Part shown: piece by piece, positions 37,827 to 46,424 of the stretch | How the letters are laid out: each line of letters begins with the position of its first letter | Numbering within the stretch: position 1 is the stretch's first letter | Assembly (NCBI RefSeq): GCF_040566695.1 | Contig: NZ_JBEXAE010000001.1 | Coordinates: 496,001 to 560,000 of the forward strand | DNA: 64,000 nt | Source: Sediminicola arcticus | GTDB taxonomy: Bacteria; Bacteroidota; Bacteroidia; Flavobacteriales; Flavobacteriaceae | Reading direction: 5' to 3' | Position numbers and translations under genes: made by a program | The notes under the pieces: generated by a model | Seen by the model: only the letters and a program-made list of their open reading frames with translations | Told to the model about the DNA's origin: nothing | Database searches by the model: none

Positions 37827-39368
37827 ATGCATATAGACTCAAGAGACCTGGAGGCCAATACTGTCATAGAAGGTGACATATGTATCATTGGAGCTGGTGC
37901 TGCCGGCGTAAGCATAGCGCTAGATTGGATTAATTCTCCGTTTAAGGTAATCCTCTTAGAGGGTGGTGGGTTTGAATATGAAGATGAAATACAAGATTCT
38001 TATGCAGGGGAAACTTCTGGCCAAAAATATTATCCTTTAAAATCTAGCAGATTACATTATTTTGGAGGAACAACAGGACATTGGGCGGGCATGTGCTCAC
38101 CATTTGATGACATAGATTTTATGGAACGTGATTGGGTGCCAAACAGCGGTTGGCCTATTACCAAAAAAGACTTAGATCCATACTACAAAAAAGCACATGA
38201 AACCTTACAACTAGGCCCTTACAATTACGATTTTGAGTATTGGCAAAGGGTTATTCCAAATCTGAACCCACTCCCTTTGGACAAAAATGTGGTTTGGAAC
38301 AAAATGTGGCAATATAGCTTGGCTCGTTTTGGAAAACTCTATAAAGATACCATTACAGATGCCTCAAATATACATCTCTATACCTATGCGAATGTCACCG
38401 AAATAAATGCCAATCTCAATGGGAATCATATTGGGAAAGCAACACTTAAAAATCTTGCGGGTAAGACCCATACTGTGAGAGCCAAATATTTTATAATGGC
38501 TTGTGGAGCCATTCAAAATGCTCGACTTTTATTAGCATCTAAGTCCATTGTCCAAAATGGGTTGGGAAATGATAACGACCTTGTGGGACGTTATTTTATG
38601 GAGCATTTGGAAGTGCCGTCTGCCGAACTTTGGCTGTCAAAGCCCTTTCCAACAGATCTCTATTCATGGACATTTGGAAAAACTAAAGCTAGTGCAGAAT
38701 TGGCCATTTCTGAAAAAATGCAGCAAGAACACCGTATTTTGAATGGTACTGCTTCCTTGGTTCCATTAACTATTGGCAGGCTTCAAAAATCTAGACTGGA
38801 TACTTGGGCAGATGAAGATCCTAAAAAAGCCATGAAGAGTATGTTGCAAGATTGGGAATTGGCCGCGGAAAAGGCTAAAAAAGAGAATAAAGGTGCCATT
38901 TCCAAAGCATATCAATTGAATACTAGAATAGAACAGGCACCAAACCCCAATTCCCGAGTGACCCTGGGCTCAGAACTAGATGCGCTAGGGGTACCTAGAG
39001 CTAACCTTCATTGGGAACTTACGAGCTTGGACAAAAGAAGTATCCGTAAAATATATGAACTAATCGGTCAACAAATGGGAATATGCAATTTGGGCAGAGT
39101 ACGTCTTTTAGAGTTTCTTCAAGATCCTAATGACAATTCTTTCCCAGAGACAGTTAATGGAGGATGGCATCATATGGGCACCACAAGAATGGCTAATGAT
39201 CCAAAGCAAGGCGTAGTGGACGCCAACTGCAAGGTGCATAGGATATCTAATCTTTATGTGGCCGGGTCTGGCTGTTATACCACCTCTGGCGCACCTAATC
39301 CAACCCTGACATTAGTAGCCCTTTCCCTTCGTTTATCCGATCATTTAAAAAACAAAATAAAAGACTAA
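37827..39368 (+). CDS. GMC-family FAD-dependent oxidoreductase
   Basis: A 513-residue flavoprotein. The FAD-binding GAGAAGVSIALDW lies at residues 22-34, GTTGHWAGMCSPF near residue 86, MACGAIQNARLLLAS near 225, and the C-terminal GGWHHMGTTRM carries His448 and His449, the usual catalytic region. The ending SGAPNPTLTLVALSLRLSDH completes the family signature. It oxidises an alcohol or sugar; the substrate is unknown. Translation starts one base after the stop of the Tat-like partner, so they are expected to be produced together. No cytochrome c subunit gene follows. Confidence 0.86.
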   Translation: MHIDSRDLEANTVIEGDICIIGAGAAGVSIALDWINSPFKVILLEGGGFEYEDEIQDSYAGETSGQKYYPLKSSRLHYFGGTTGHWAGMCSPFDDIDFMERDWVPNSGWPITKKDLDPYYKKAHETLQLGPYNYDFEYWQRVIPNLNPLPLDKNVVWNKMWQYSLARFGKLYKDTITDASNIHLYTYANVTEINANLNGNHIGKATLKNLAGKTHTVRAKYFIMACGAIQNARLLLASKSIVQNGLGNDNDLVGRYFMEHLEVPSAELWLSKPFPTDLYSWTFGKTKASAELAISEKMQQEHRILNGTASLVPLTIGRLQKSRLDTWADEDPKKAMKSMLQDWELAAEKAKKENKGAISKAYQLNTRIEQAPNPNSRVTLGSELDALGVPRANLHWELTSLDKRSIRKIYELIGQQMGICNLGRVRLLEFLQDPNDNSFPETVNGGWHHMGTTRMANDPKQGVVDANCKVHRISNLYVAGSGCYTTSGAPNPTLTLVALSLRLSDHLKNKIKD

Positions 39369-39427
39369 AACCTCCAATAAACAGAGAGCCTATCATTATT
39401 GGTAACATATTAAAAATAAGGACAGCA

Positions 39428-39996
39428 ATGGACACATATATTGAGGAGGGAGCCTTTAAAGGGATCAATTTTCTAGAATCCACGCTAAAAAAAGCAACCT
39501 ATGAATATTGTTCCTTCGATAACTGCATTTTTTCAGAATGTTATTTATCCAATATGGTATTTGTGGAATGTACTTTTACCGATTGTAATTTTAGCATAGC
39601 ACATCTAAAAAAGCTGCTTTTCGAGATGTGGTATTTAAAGATTGTAAACTTATGGGGCTGCGTTTTGATGAAATAGATGAATTTTTATTTCAGGTAAGTT
39701 TTACAGGATGCAACCTGCAATTATCCTCCTTTTATCAGAAAAATCTCTCCCACACAAAATTTGCACATTGCAATCTAGAAGGGGTAGATTTTACAGGAGT
39801 AACTCTACTTGAAGCAACTTTTGACCAATGTAATCTTAGAAATGCCTTATTTGATAGGGCCAATTTAGAAAAATCGAACTTTTCTACATCCTATCACATA
39901 CAAATTGATTTAGATAGGAATAAATTAAAAAATGCCAAATTCTCAATCGAAGGGGCTCTTGGACTTTTGGTTAAATACAAAATTAAAATTGAATAG
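39428..39996 (+). pseudogene. pentapeptide-repeat protein, frameshifted
   Basis: Two overlapping reading frames together encode one pentapeptide-repeat protein of about 188 residues. The first (39428 on) gives repeats such as YCSFDNCIFSECYLSNMVF, CTFTDCNFS. The second continues DCKLMGLRF, HCNLEGVDFTGVTLLEATF, CNLRNALFDRANLEKSNF. The break is at the A6 run 39607-39612: adding a single A restores KKAAFRDVVFKDC and a continuous repeat. Length is near that of Qnr-like proteins. Cause may be a true 1-bp deletion, a sequencing error in the homopolymer, or less likely slippage. The MBL lipoprotein gene follows after 1 bp. Confidence 0.75.
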
Positions 39997-39997
39997 T

Positions 39998-40978
39998 ATG
40001 AAAACTTTACATGTTGTTCTAATCATAGTGTTGGCCCTCGTTTCATGCAAAGAAAAGAATACATCTAGGTCTACATCAGTAATAGATTCAGGTGCTATTC
40101 CCCTAATTTCAAATCAGGTTTCCTTGATTATTTTGGGAACTATCCAAGATGCAGGTTCTCCCCATATTGCATGTACCAAGGCTTGTTGTGAAAATTTATT
40201 TTTTAATCCAAATATTGACAGAAAAGTGGTCTCTTTGGGTGTAATAGACTCAGATCATAAAAAGAAATACCTCTTTGAGGCCACCCCAGATATTTCTAAA
40301 CAGATTAAAGCACTTAAGAACTACGACTTGTCTATCCCAGGGGAAACTCCCGATGGTATCTTCCTAAGCCATGCGCATATTGGACACTATACGGGTCTTA
40401 TATACCTAGGTAAGGAAGCAATGAATTCCAAAAATATTCCTGTTTTTACTATGCCAAAAATGAAGACCTTCTTAGAAAATAATGGTCCTTGGAGCCAGCT
40501 AGTGAACACTAATAATATTACCCTTCAAAAATTATCCAATATGCAAGAGGAGAGACTAACAGACCATCTAACTGTTGTTCCTTTTACAGTGCCGCATAGA
40601 GATGAGTATTCTGAAACCGTTGGTTATACCATAATAGGTCCCAATAAAAAAGTGTTATTTATACCAGATATCGATAAATGGAATAGATGGGATACCAATA
40701 TCATAGAGGCTATTTCCAAGGTAGACCTTGCCTTTATTGATGCCACCTTCTACGATAGTGAAGAATTGAACAATAGGAACATGGCAGAAATTCCACATCC
40801 CTTTGTTATTGAGAGCATGGCTCTCTTTAAAAACTTTTCTCCTAAGGAAAAAGCCAAAATCTATTTTATCCATTTAAACCACACTAATCCGTTGTTGGAT
40901 AAGAATAGCGAAGCATATAAAAAAGTTATATTTAACGGTTTTCAGGTCGCGAATATCAATGACGTATTTTCCTTATAA
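39998..40978 (+). CDS. PqqB-like MBL-fold protein, predicted lipoprotein
   Basis: A 326-residue MBL-fold protein with a lipoprotein signal (Cys17 in LALVSCKEK). ATG 39998 is chosen because it gives this signal and begins one base after the pentapeptide stop; the frame is open to 39932. IILGTIQDAGSPH and CTKACCENLF resemble PqqB-type proteins. The zinc motif reads HAHIGHYTGL (His125, His127, His130), so the usual Asp of HxHxDH is Gly. PHRDEYSETVGYTI and FIDATFYDSEELNNR follow. There is no pqq operon here, so the name reflects fold only. Confidence 0.75.
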   Translation: MKTLHVVLIIVLALVSCKEKNTSRSTSVIDSGAIPLISNQVSLIILGTIQDAGSPHIACTKACCENLFFNPNIDRKVVSLGVIDSDHKKKYLFEATPDISKQIKALKNYDLSIPGETPDGIFLSHAHIGHYTGLIYLGKEAMNSKNIPVFTMPKMKTFLENNGPWSQLVNTNNITLQKLSNMQEERLTDHLTVVPFTVPHRDEYSETVGYTIIGPNKKVLFIPDIDKWNRWDTNIIEAISKVDLAFIDATFYDSEELNNRNMAEIPHPFVIESMALFKNFSPKEKAKIYFIHLNHTNPLLDKNSEAYKKVIFNGFQVANINDVFSL

Positions 40979-40983
40979 AACAG

Positions 40984-41328
40984 TTATTTTTTGGTAAGCG
41001 CCTCTTTTTCAAAAGAGATGGCGTCCCACCCTGTCTCTATAAAACTCCGTATATTTTGATGATCATCCTTATCCGGATTCTGTAGTACATCAATCCTATA
41101 ATAGCCTCCAAAACAAACCAAAGTTTCTTTTTTGTTCAAAGCATGGAGTTTAGCAAAAGAAAAAATCTTACAGGATCCGGAATTCTATCCTTCCTCGTTT
41201 ACCAGCTTTCCGTTGATGAACCTTACTGGCACAAAATTGTAATTATTCTCTATTACATTCATGGTATTCTTAAATGATATTCTTGAAGGATTATTCCTTA
41301 TTTTTTCTAAAAATGCCGAAATAGTCAT
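40984..41328 (-). pseudogene. HopJ-family gene interrupted by one amber codon
   Basis: Reading the minus strand from ATG 41328 gives 114 codons that match the HopJ type III effector family name end to end: FKNTMNVIENNYNFVPVRF, then NEEG, a TAG at 41185-41187, then NSGSCKIFSFAKLHALNKKE, CFGGYYRIDVLQNPD and DHQNIRSFIETGWDAISF. Family members have Gln at the TAG position, so CAG to TAG (one C-to-T change) explains the break. The rest of the frame is intact, which points to a recent mutation. The family name does not imply type III secretion here; flavobacteria carry it as a housekeeping-type protein of unknown function. Confidence 0.82.
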
Positions 41329-41494
41329 TAAAAGTTGTTTTGCCGTTTTTGTATGCAAATATATACCCTGTAAAACGTTAGTTTAAATTGTGAAAACAAT
41401 ATCTGTTTAATTATATCCCGTAAAGCAGAGGTTGTTCCTTTTAAAGGTATAGTTATATCGTTTTTATTCGTTAAAATACTGTTAATCAAATATT

Positions 41495-41502
41495 TAAATT
41501 TG
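41495..41502 (+). promoter_or_regulatory. TAnnTTTG promoter element
   Basis: TAAATTTG fits the Bacteroidota -7 element, 32 bp before ATG 41535. Confidence 0.4.
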
Positions 41503-41534
41503 TGTTTTAAATATTTTGTAGTACCTTAACAGGT

Positions 41535-41909
41535 ATGATACAGTCGGAAAAGCTAGAAAACCAGGAATTTTTAAAAAAATCAATACGCCATTTAGAATCT
41601 AGGGGCTTCGAATCCATAAAGGCAGATTTGGAAGGCTTCGAACACCCTAAATCCTATTTAAAAAAGAGTAGTGGAATGCATGTTACTCCAGACATTGTTG
41701 CCATTAAAAATGGTAGAAAATACTTTTTTGATATCAGTCTTAAATCAGAAAAACATTCGCTTCTTAAATCAAAATGGTTATTCTTGGATACCCTGAGCAG
41801 AATGAAGAGCAATCGTTTCAAAATCATAACCACTAAGGGTCATTATAAATTTACAAATACGCTAATGGAAGATCTCAATATGGGTGGAGATCACTTAATG
41901 AAAGTATAA
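41535..41909 (+). CDS. conserved-looking small protein, possibly nuclease-like
   Basis: A 124-residue soluble basic protein. I do not recognise a named family. The central part HVTPDIVAIKNGRKYFFDIS followed by LKSEKHSLLKSKWLFLDTLS has the shape of a PD-(D/E)xK restriction-like core: PD, a strand turn, then D-I-S-L-K in place of E-x-K. Helices and a strand (RFKIITTKGHYKF) follow. The assignment is weak, because the D-x-K spacing is off by one to two residues. It has its own promoter and a shared terminator with the convergent acetyltransferase gene. Confidence 0.6.
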   Translation: MIQSEKLENQEFLKKSIRHLESRGFESIKADLEGFEHPKSYLKKSSGMHVTPDIVAIKNGRKYFFDISLKSEKHSLLKSKWLFLDTLSRMKSNRFKIITTKGHYKFTNTLMEDLNMGGDHLMKV

Positions 41910-41930
41910 AAAGTGCTTATTTAAAATTGT

Positions 41931-41954
41931 TAAAGGAGGTATATACCTCCTTTA
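41931..41954. terminator. bidirectional palindromic terminator
   Basis: A perfect 24-bp palindrome, TAAAGGAGGTAT followed by its reverse complement, overlaps the stop codon of the acetyltransferase gene and is followed by T-rich DNA on the plus strand. It separates two convergent genes. Confidence 0.75.
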
Positions 41955-42395
41955 TTTGTTTCTAGTCATTCCAATATGTGGAATACCATCTTCTAAATAT
42001 TCTGCTCCTACTTCTTTAAATCCAAGTGAATTATAAAAATTTTTGAGATAACACTGTGCTGAAAGATGAATGGTGGTCTCCTTAAATAAATTCTCAACGG
42101 CTGCAATGGATGCTTTCATTATCTCAACTCCATATCCAAATTTCCGTTCCAAAGGTTTTACAACTACCCTCCCAATACTTGCTTCATGGAAATAATCCCC
42201 ACTTCTAAAAATACGGGTATATGCTACTACCTTATCATCCTTATAACCAATAATATGTAGTGCCTTTTTATCCTTACCGTCCAAATCTTGGTATACGCAA
42301 TCCTGCTCCACCACAAAAACTTCACTTCTTAATTGAAGTATATCGTATAATTCTTGGCTTGTTAGTTCTTGAAATTTTTTTATTTCTAATTTCAT
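41952..42395 (-). CDS. GNAT-family acetyltransferase, ElaA-like
   Basis: A 147-residue GNAT enzyme close to ElaA of enterobacteria. FVVEQDCVYQDLDGKDKKAL is the ElaA-type opening, and IGRVVVKPLERKFGYGVEIM carries the acetyl-CoA loop. IHLSAQCYLKNFYNSLGF and DGIPHIGM finish the fold. It acetylates an unknown amine. It is followed by the palindromic terminator and preceded by rpiB on the same strand. Confidence 0.85.
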   Translation of the reverse strand: MKLEIKKFQELTSQELYDILQLRSEVFVVEQDCVYQDLDGKDKKALHIIGYKDDKVVAYTRIFRSGDYFHEASIGRVVVKPLERKFGYGVEIMKASIAAVENLFKETTIHLSAQCYLKNFYNSLGFKEVGAEYLEDGIPHIGMTRNK

Positions 42396-42431
42396 ATCAA
42401 ACTGTAAAAAACGTGTGTCGTTTGATCATGT

Positions 42432-42863
42432 TTATAAACATGGAATTTTTTCAATTCTTCTCTCATGTCTACCGCCTTCAAACTGAGTTTCCAAGAAAGC
42501 CTTTACCATATCTAATGCTTGTGGTAATGAAATATATCTAGCAGGCAAACTTAGAATATTGGCATCATTGTGTTCTCTTGCTAAAACTACTATCTCTTTA
42601 TTCCAGCAAAGTGCACAACGTATCTTCTGATGTTTATTAGCAGTCATGGAAGCTCCATTACCACTACCACAAATTATAATACCAAAATCCACTTCTCCAC
42701 TTTCAACATCACTAGAAACGGGATGCACAAAATCTGGATAATCCACACTATCTGTGCCGTCGGTACCATAATTTTGTACCTCAATTTTCATAGACTTTAG
42801 GAGTCCTATAATAGCTAATTTATATTCTGTACCTGCGTGGTCATTTCCAATGGCTATTTTCAT
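42432..42863 (-). CDS. rpiB: ribose 5-phosphate isomerase B
   Basis: A 143-residue RpiB, which interconverts ribose 5-phosphate and ribulose 5-phosphate in the pentose phosphate pathway. GNDHAGTEYKL with Asp8-His9, the catalytic Cys65 in GIIICGSGNGASMTANK and REHNDANILSLPARY are diagnostic. The gene is divergent from rnr across the 627-bp AT-rich region. Confidence 0.93.
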   Translation of the reverse strand: MKIAIGNDHAGTEYKLAIIGLLKSMKIEVQNYGTDGTDSVDYPDFVHPVSSDVESGEVDFGIIICGSGNGASMTANKHQKIRCALCWNKEIVVLAREHNDANILSLPARYISLPQALDMVKAFLETQFEGGRHERRIEKIPCL

Positions 42864-43490
42864 AACAAAATCATTTTAATCCTTCACAAATGTACAATAA
42901 CCTATGCTTATACCACATAATAGAGGTTGTTAACAACATAAATTTTAAGTTTTATCAAACTTGCTGTAATTATGCGACTTACGTTTTAATGCTAATTGTT
43001 AATAACACCCTAATAAAAAGTAACGACTAAATTTTTATTTCTTTCCTTTATATTCCATTAGAAAATTAATTGGATTTAGCATTATTTACTTCTCATTAAA
43101 TAGGAAAAAGATATTAAAGGTTTCTTCTTCGAAGTTAACATTATTTACAAATCAACTTATTAAAAAAATGATGTTGATAACGGTTATGAATAATCGTTAA
43201 TGAAATTTATAATAACTTGATTTTTAAGATAAAATTAAGAATATAACAGGTGTATAAATTGTCAACAAGTATTCATTTATATAGATAACAATCTTTTGAG
43301 CTATTTTTTATATACGCTATCAACAACCCATAATAACCACCATTGTTTTTTTAAATTAAGAAAATAAATATAATATTATACTATATATGTTTATAACATC
43401 ATATGTTTTATCTTATGATTAAGTTAAGTTGAAGTTTTCAATAAGCTTCAATGGATTATAATTTGTAATTTTCCAAAAATAAAGAAATTA
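42864..43490. other. candidate replication origin region between rpiB and rnr
   Basis: A 627-bp AT-rich intergenic region with no gene. Seven 9-mers of the form TTRTNNACA or a one-base variant occur: 42927-42935 (TTGTTAACA), 42997-43005 (TTATTAACA, minus), 43141-43149 (TTATTTACA), 43172-43180 (TTATCAACA, minus), 43259-43267 (TTGTCAACA), 43317-43325 (CTATCAACA), 43388-43396 (TTATAAACA, minus). They resemble DnaA boxes (TTATCCACA) at several positions. Flanking genes diverge, and by eye the plus strand changes from C-leaning to G-leaning across it. Two parS sites lie 5.5-7.5 kb to the right. dnaA itself is not in the window. A plain divergent promoter region is the alternative. Confidence 0.42.
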
Positions 43491-45677
43491 ATGTCAAAGA
43501 AGGATAAAAGGTCAAAAAGCCAGAAGAGAAATGAGATAACAAAAGGCATTTTTACCGTTTTAGAAAATGGAGAAGGTAAAAGCTTTAATTATAAACAGAT
43601 AGCTGAAAAACTTAATATTACTGAAGGTAACGGCAGAAATGAACTCATTAAAAAGCTTGTAGAACTTAAGGAGAAAAAGCGGATACTAGAAGAAGGTAAA
43701 GGGCAATATATGGCAGTTCCAAGTACAAAAAGCTATCACACGGGCCGTGTAGATATTACTGGAAGAGGTAATGCCTATATAATAGTGGAAGGATTAGAGG
43801 ATGATGTATTTGTTCCCTTTAACAAACTCAAAAAGGCTTTTCATGGAGATCAGGTTGATGTTTATATCTACCCTAGGAGAAGAGGAAGAAAACTAGAAGG
43901 TGAGATTACTAAGATAATTGAAAGAAAAAAAACAACGTTTGTAGGTATTGTAGATCTTCAAAAGACGTTTGCATTTATTAGGCCTACTGATCATAGAATG
44001 TATACAGATATATTTGTGTCTTTGGATAAGGTGGGTAAAGCAAATGATGGTGATAAGGTTATTGTTAAAATAGTGGATTGGCCTGAGGATAGGGATTCTC
44101 CTATGGGAGAGATTACTGAGGTTCTTGGTAAACCTGGGGAGCATAATACAGAGATACATTCCATTCTTGCTGAGTATGGTTTACCCTATGAGTTTCCTCT
44201 AGAAGTAGAACATTTTGCGGATACATTAGATACCTCTATAAAAGAAGATGAAATTGCCAAAAGAAGGGACATGCGTAATGTTTTAACATTTACTATTGAT
44301 CCTAGGGATGCTAAAGATTTTGATGATGCACTATCTTTTCAGAAGCTCGATAATGGTAATTATGAAATAGGTGTGCATATAGCAGATGTTTCTCATTATT
44401 TGAAAACAGATACTATTTTGGATGATGAAGCTTACGAAAGGGCCACCTCTGTTTATCTTGTTGATCGTGTGGTCCCTATGTTACCTGAGGTGTTATCTAA
44501 TAATGCCTGTTCCTTGCGACCTAACGAAGAAAAATATACTTTTTCTGCCATATTTGAGTTGGATGAAAACGCTATTTTAAAAAGTGAGTGGTTTGGAAGA
44601 ACAGTTATTAATAGTAATGAAAGGTTTGCTTATGAAGAAGCCCAGTATATTATAGAAAATGCTAGTGGAACTATTCCTAAAGAAGTTTCTATTAGAGGTG
44701 ACGGTTATAATGTGGATGAGGAAGTAGTTAATGCTACTTTGACATTTGATAAGTTAGCAAAGATTCTAAGGGAAAAGCGAATGATTTCGGGAGCTATATC
44801 ATTTGATAAAGTTGAAGTTAGATTTAATTTAAATGAGAATAGTGAACCTGAAGGGGTTTACTTTAAAGAAAGCAAGGATGCTAATAAATTAATAGAGGAA
44901 TTCATGCTTTTGGCTAATAAAAAGGTTGCTGAGTTTATTGGAAAACAGAAGCCAACAAAAACATTTGTATATAGAATACATGATGAGCCTAATGAAGATA
45001 AGCTTATGGCATTAAATGGGATAATATCTCGTTTTGGTCATAGTCTTAACTTTAAAAGTAAAAAAGACATTAGTGACTCGTTAAATAAGCTTCTAGAAGA
45101 TGTTAGAGGTAAGAAAGAGCAAAATTTAGTGGATACTTTAGCTATAAGGAGTATGAGTAAAGCCATCTATACAACGGACAACATTGGACATTATGGTTTA
45201 GCATTTGATTACTATACCCATTTCACTTCTCCAATTAGGAGATATCCAGATATAATGGTGCATCGTTTGTTACAACACTATTTAGATGGAGGTAGTACGG
45301 CGAAAACAGAAGTATACGAGGAAAAATGTAAACATTCATCTAATATGGAATCTTTGGCCGCAAGCGCAGAGAGGGACTCTATTAAGTATATGCAGATTAA
45401 ATTTATGGAAGATCACAAGGACCAGGAATTTATCGGAGTAATATCAGGAGTTACAGAATGGGGAATATACGTTGAGATCATAGAAAATAAATGTGAGGGC
45501 ATGGTACGAATAAGGGATATAAAGGATGATTATTATACATTTGATGATAAGGAGTATGCCATTATAGGAGAGAAAACAAAAAAATCATACCAATTAGGGG
45601 ATGAAGTGTTGGTTATGGTTAAAAATACGGATTTAATGAAGCGTCATTTAGACTTTTCTCTTTTGGGTAAGGCATAA
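43491..45677 (+). CDS. rnr: ribonuclease R
   Basis: A 728-residue exoribonuclease of the RNB family, which degrades structured RNA 3' to 5'. A helix-turn-helix module lies at about residues 10-65 (FNYKQIAEKLNITEGNGRNE), followed by cold-shock-type domains (GRGNAYIIVEGLEDDVFVP), and then the RNB catalytic core with TIDPRDAKDFDDALSF near residue 264, YTTDNIGHYGLAFDYYTHF and SPIRRYPDIMVHRLL. An S1 domain closes the protein (FIGVISGVTEWGIYVEII). It is divergent from rpiB and heads the genes on the right side of the candidate origin. Confidence 0.95.
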   Translation: MSKKDKRSKSQKRNEITKGIFTVLENGEGKSFNYKQIAEKLNITEGNGRNELIKKLVELKEKKRILEEGKGQYMAVPSTKSYHTGRVDITGRGNAYIIVEGLEDDVFVPFNKLKKAFHGDQVDVYIYPRRRGRKLEGEITKIIERKKTTFVGIVDLQKTFAFIRPTDHRMYTDIFVSLDKVGKANDGDKVIVKIVDWPEDRDSPMGEITEVLGKPGEHNTEIHSILAEYGLPYEFPLEVEHFADTLDTSIKEDEIAKRRDMRNVLTFTIDPRDAKDFDDALSFQKLDNGNYEIGVHIADVSHYLKTDTILDDEAYERATSVYLVDRVVPMLPEVLSNNACSLRPNEEKYTFSAIFELDENAILKSEWFGRTVINSNERFAYEEAQYIIENASGTIPKEVSIRGDGYNVDEEVVNATLTFDKLAKILREKRMISGAISFDKVEVRFNLNENSEPEGVYFKESKDANKLIEEFMLLANKKVAEFIGKQKPTKTFVYRIHDEPNEDKLMALNGIISRFGHSLNFKSKKDISDSLNKLLEDVRGKKEQNLVDTLAIRSMSKAIYTTDNIGHYGLAFDYYTHFTSPIRRYPDIMVHRLLQHYLDGGSTAKTEVYEEKCKHSSNMESLAASAERDSIKYMQIKFMEDHKDQEFIGVISGVTEWGIYVEIIENKCEGMVRIRDIKDDYYTFDDKEYAIIGEKTKKSYQLGDEVLVMVKNTDLMKRHLDFSLLGKA

Positions 45678-45737
45678 CAAATTTTTCTTTCGAATAGTAT
45701 TTGTATTTATAGCTATTCTTAATTTAAAGCAAAAGGA

Positions 45738-46418
45738 ATGAAATATGTATTTTGGTTATTCTTCATTTGTTTTGGGACTCATTTGTTGGGTGCGCAAACG
45801 GAGAAGATTACCCAAGAATTACAGAAGTTTAAAGAGATTAAGGCTTTTGATGGTATTTCTGTTAACTTGATTAGGTCCTCAGTAAATAAAGCGGTGATTA
45901 CAGGCGTTAATACAAAGAAAGTAGCCATTGTGAATAATGAGGGGGTATTAAAGATTCGGATGGAAGTTGATAAGATATTTAGCGGATATAGGACGTTTGT
46001 TGATGTATATTATACTGAAAAATTATTAGTACTTGATGTGAACGAAGATGCCAGACTTACTTCGGATGACATTATTAAACAGGAAGTATTAGAATTAAAG
46101 GCACAGGAAGGTGCTCAGATTATTGTAAAGGCACAGGTTGAACAATTGTTGGTTAAAACGGTAACAGGAGGTATTATACAGGCTTCAGGATTCTCTGATA
46201 ACCAAGACGTACTTATAAATACAGGAGGTATTTACGAAGGCAAGGATTTCAAAACAAAATTTAGCACCGTTAATGTAAATGCAGGTTCAAGGGCTTCTGT
46301 AAATGCAAGCAATTATGTAAAAGCTGTGGTAAAGGCAGGTGGTGAGGTATTGGTGTATGGTAATCCTTCCAAGATTGAAGAAAAAACTGTTTTTGGTGGT
46401 ACCATCAGGAAAATGTAA
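45738..46418 (+). CDS. GIN-domain (DUF2807) secreted protein
   Basis: A 226-residue protein with a signal peptide (LFFICFGTHLLGAQ). The mature part is the head-GIN/DUF2807 beta-helix-like domain: KEIKAFDGISVNLIRS, then short repeats LKIRMEVDKI, VLDVNEDARLTSDD, ELKAQEGAQIIVKA, and INTGGIYEGKDFKTKFSTV. Function is unknown; most members are exported proteins of Bacteroidota. The LysE-type gene follows after 6 bp. Confidence 0.8.
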   Translation: MKYVFWLFFICFGTHLLGAQTEKITQELQKFKEIKAFDGISVNLIRSSVNKAVITGVNTKKVAIVNNEGVLKIRMEVDKIFSGYRTFVDVYYTEKLLVLDVNEDARLTSDDIIKQEVLELKAQEGAQIIVKAQVEQLLVKTVTGGIIQASGFSDNQDVLINTGGIYEGKDFKTKFSTVNVNAGSRASVNASNYVKAVVKAGGEVLVYGNPSKIEEKTVFGGTIRKM

Positions 46419-46424
46419 AGCACT

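Noticed and set aside
40984..41328. HopJ name as evidence for a type III secretion effector
   Set aside because: The family name is historical; no type III secretion genes are in the window and flavobacteria generally lack such systems.
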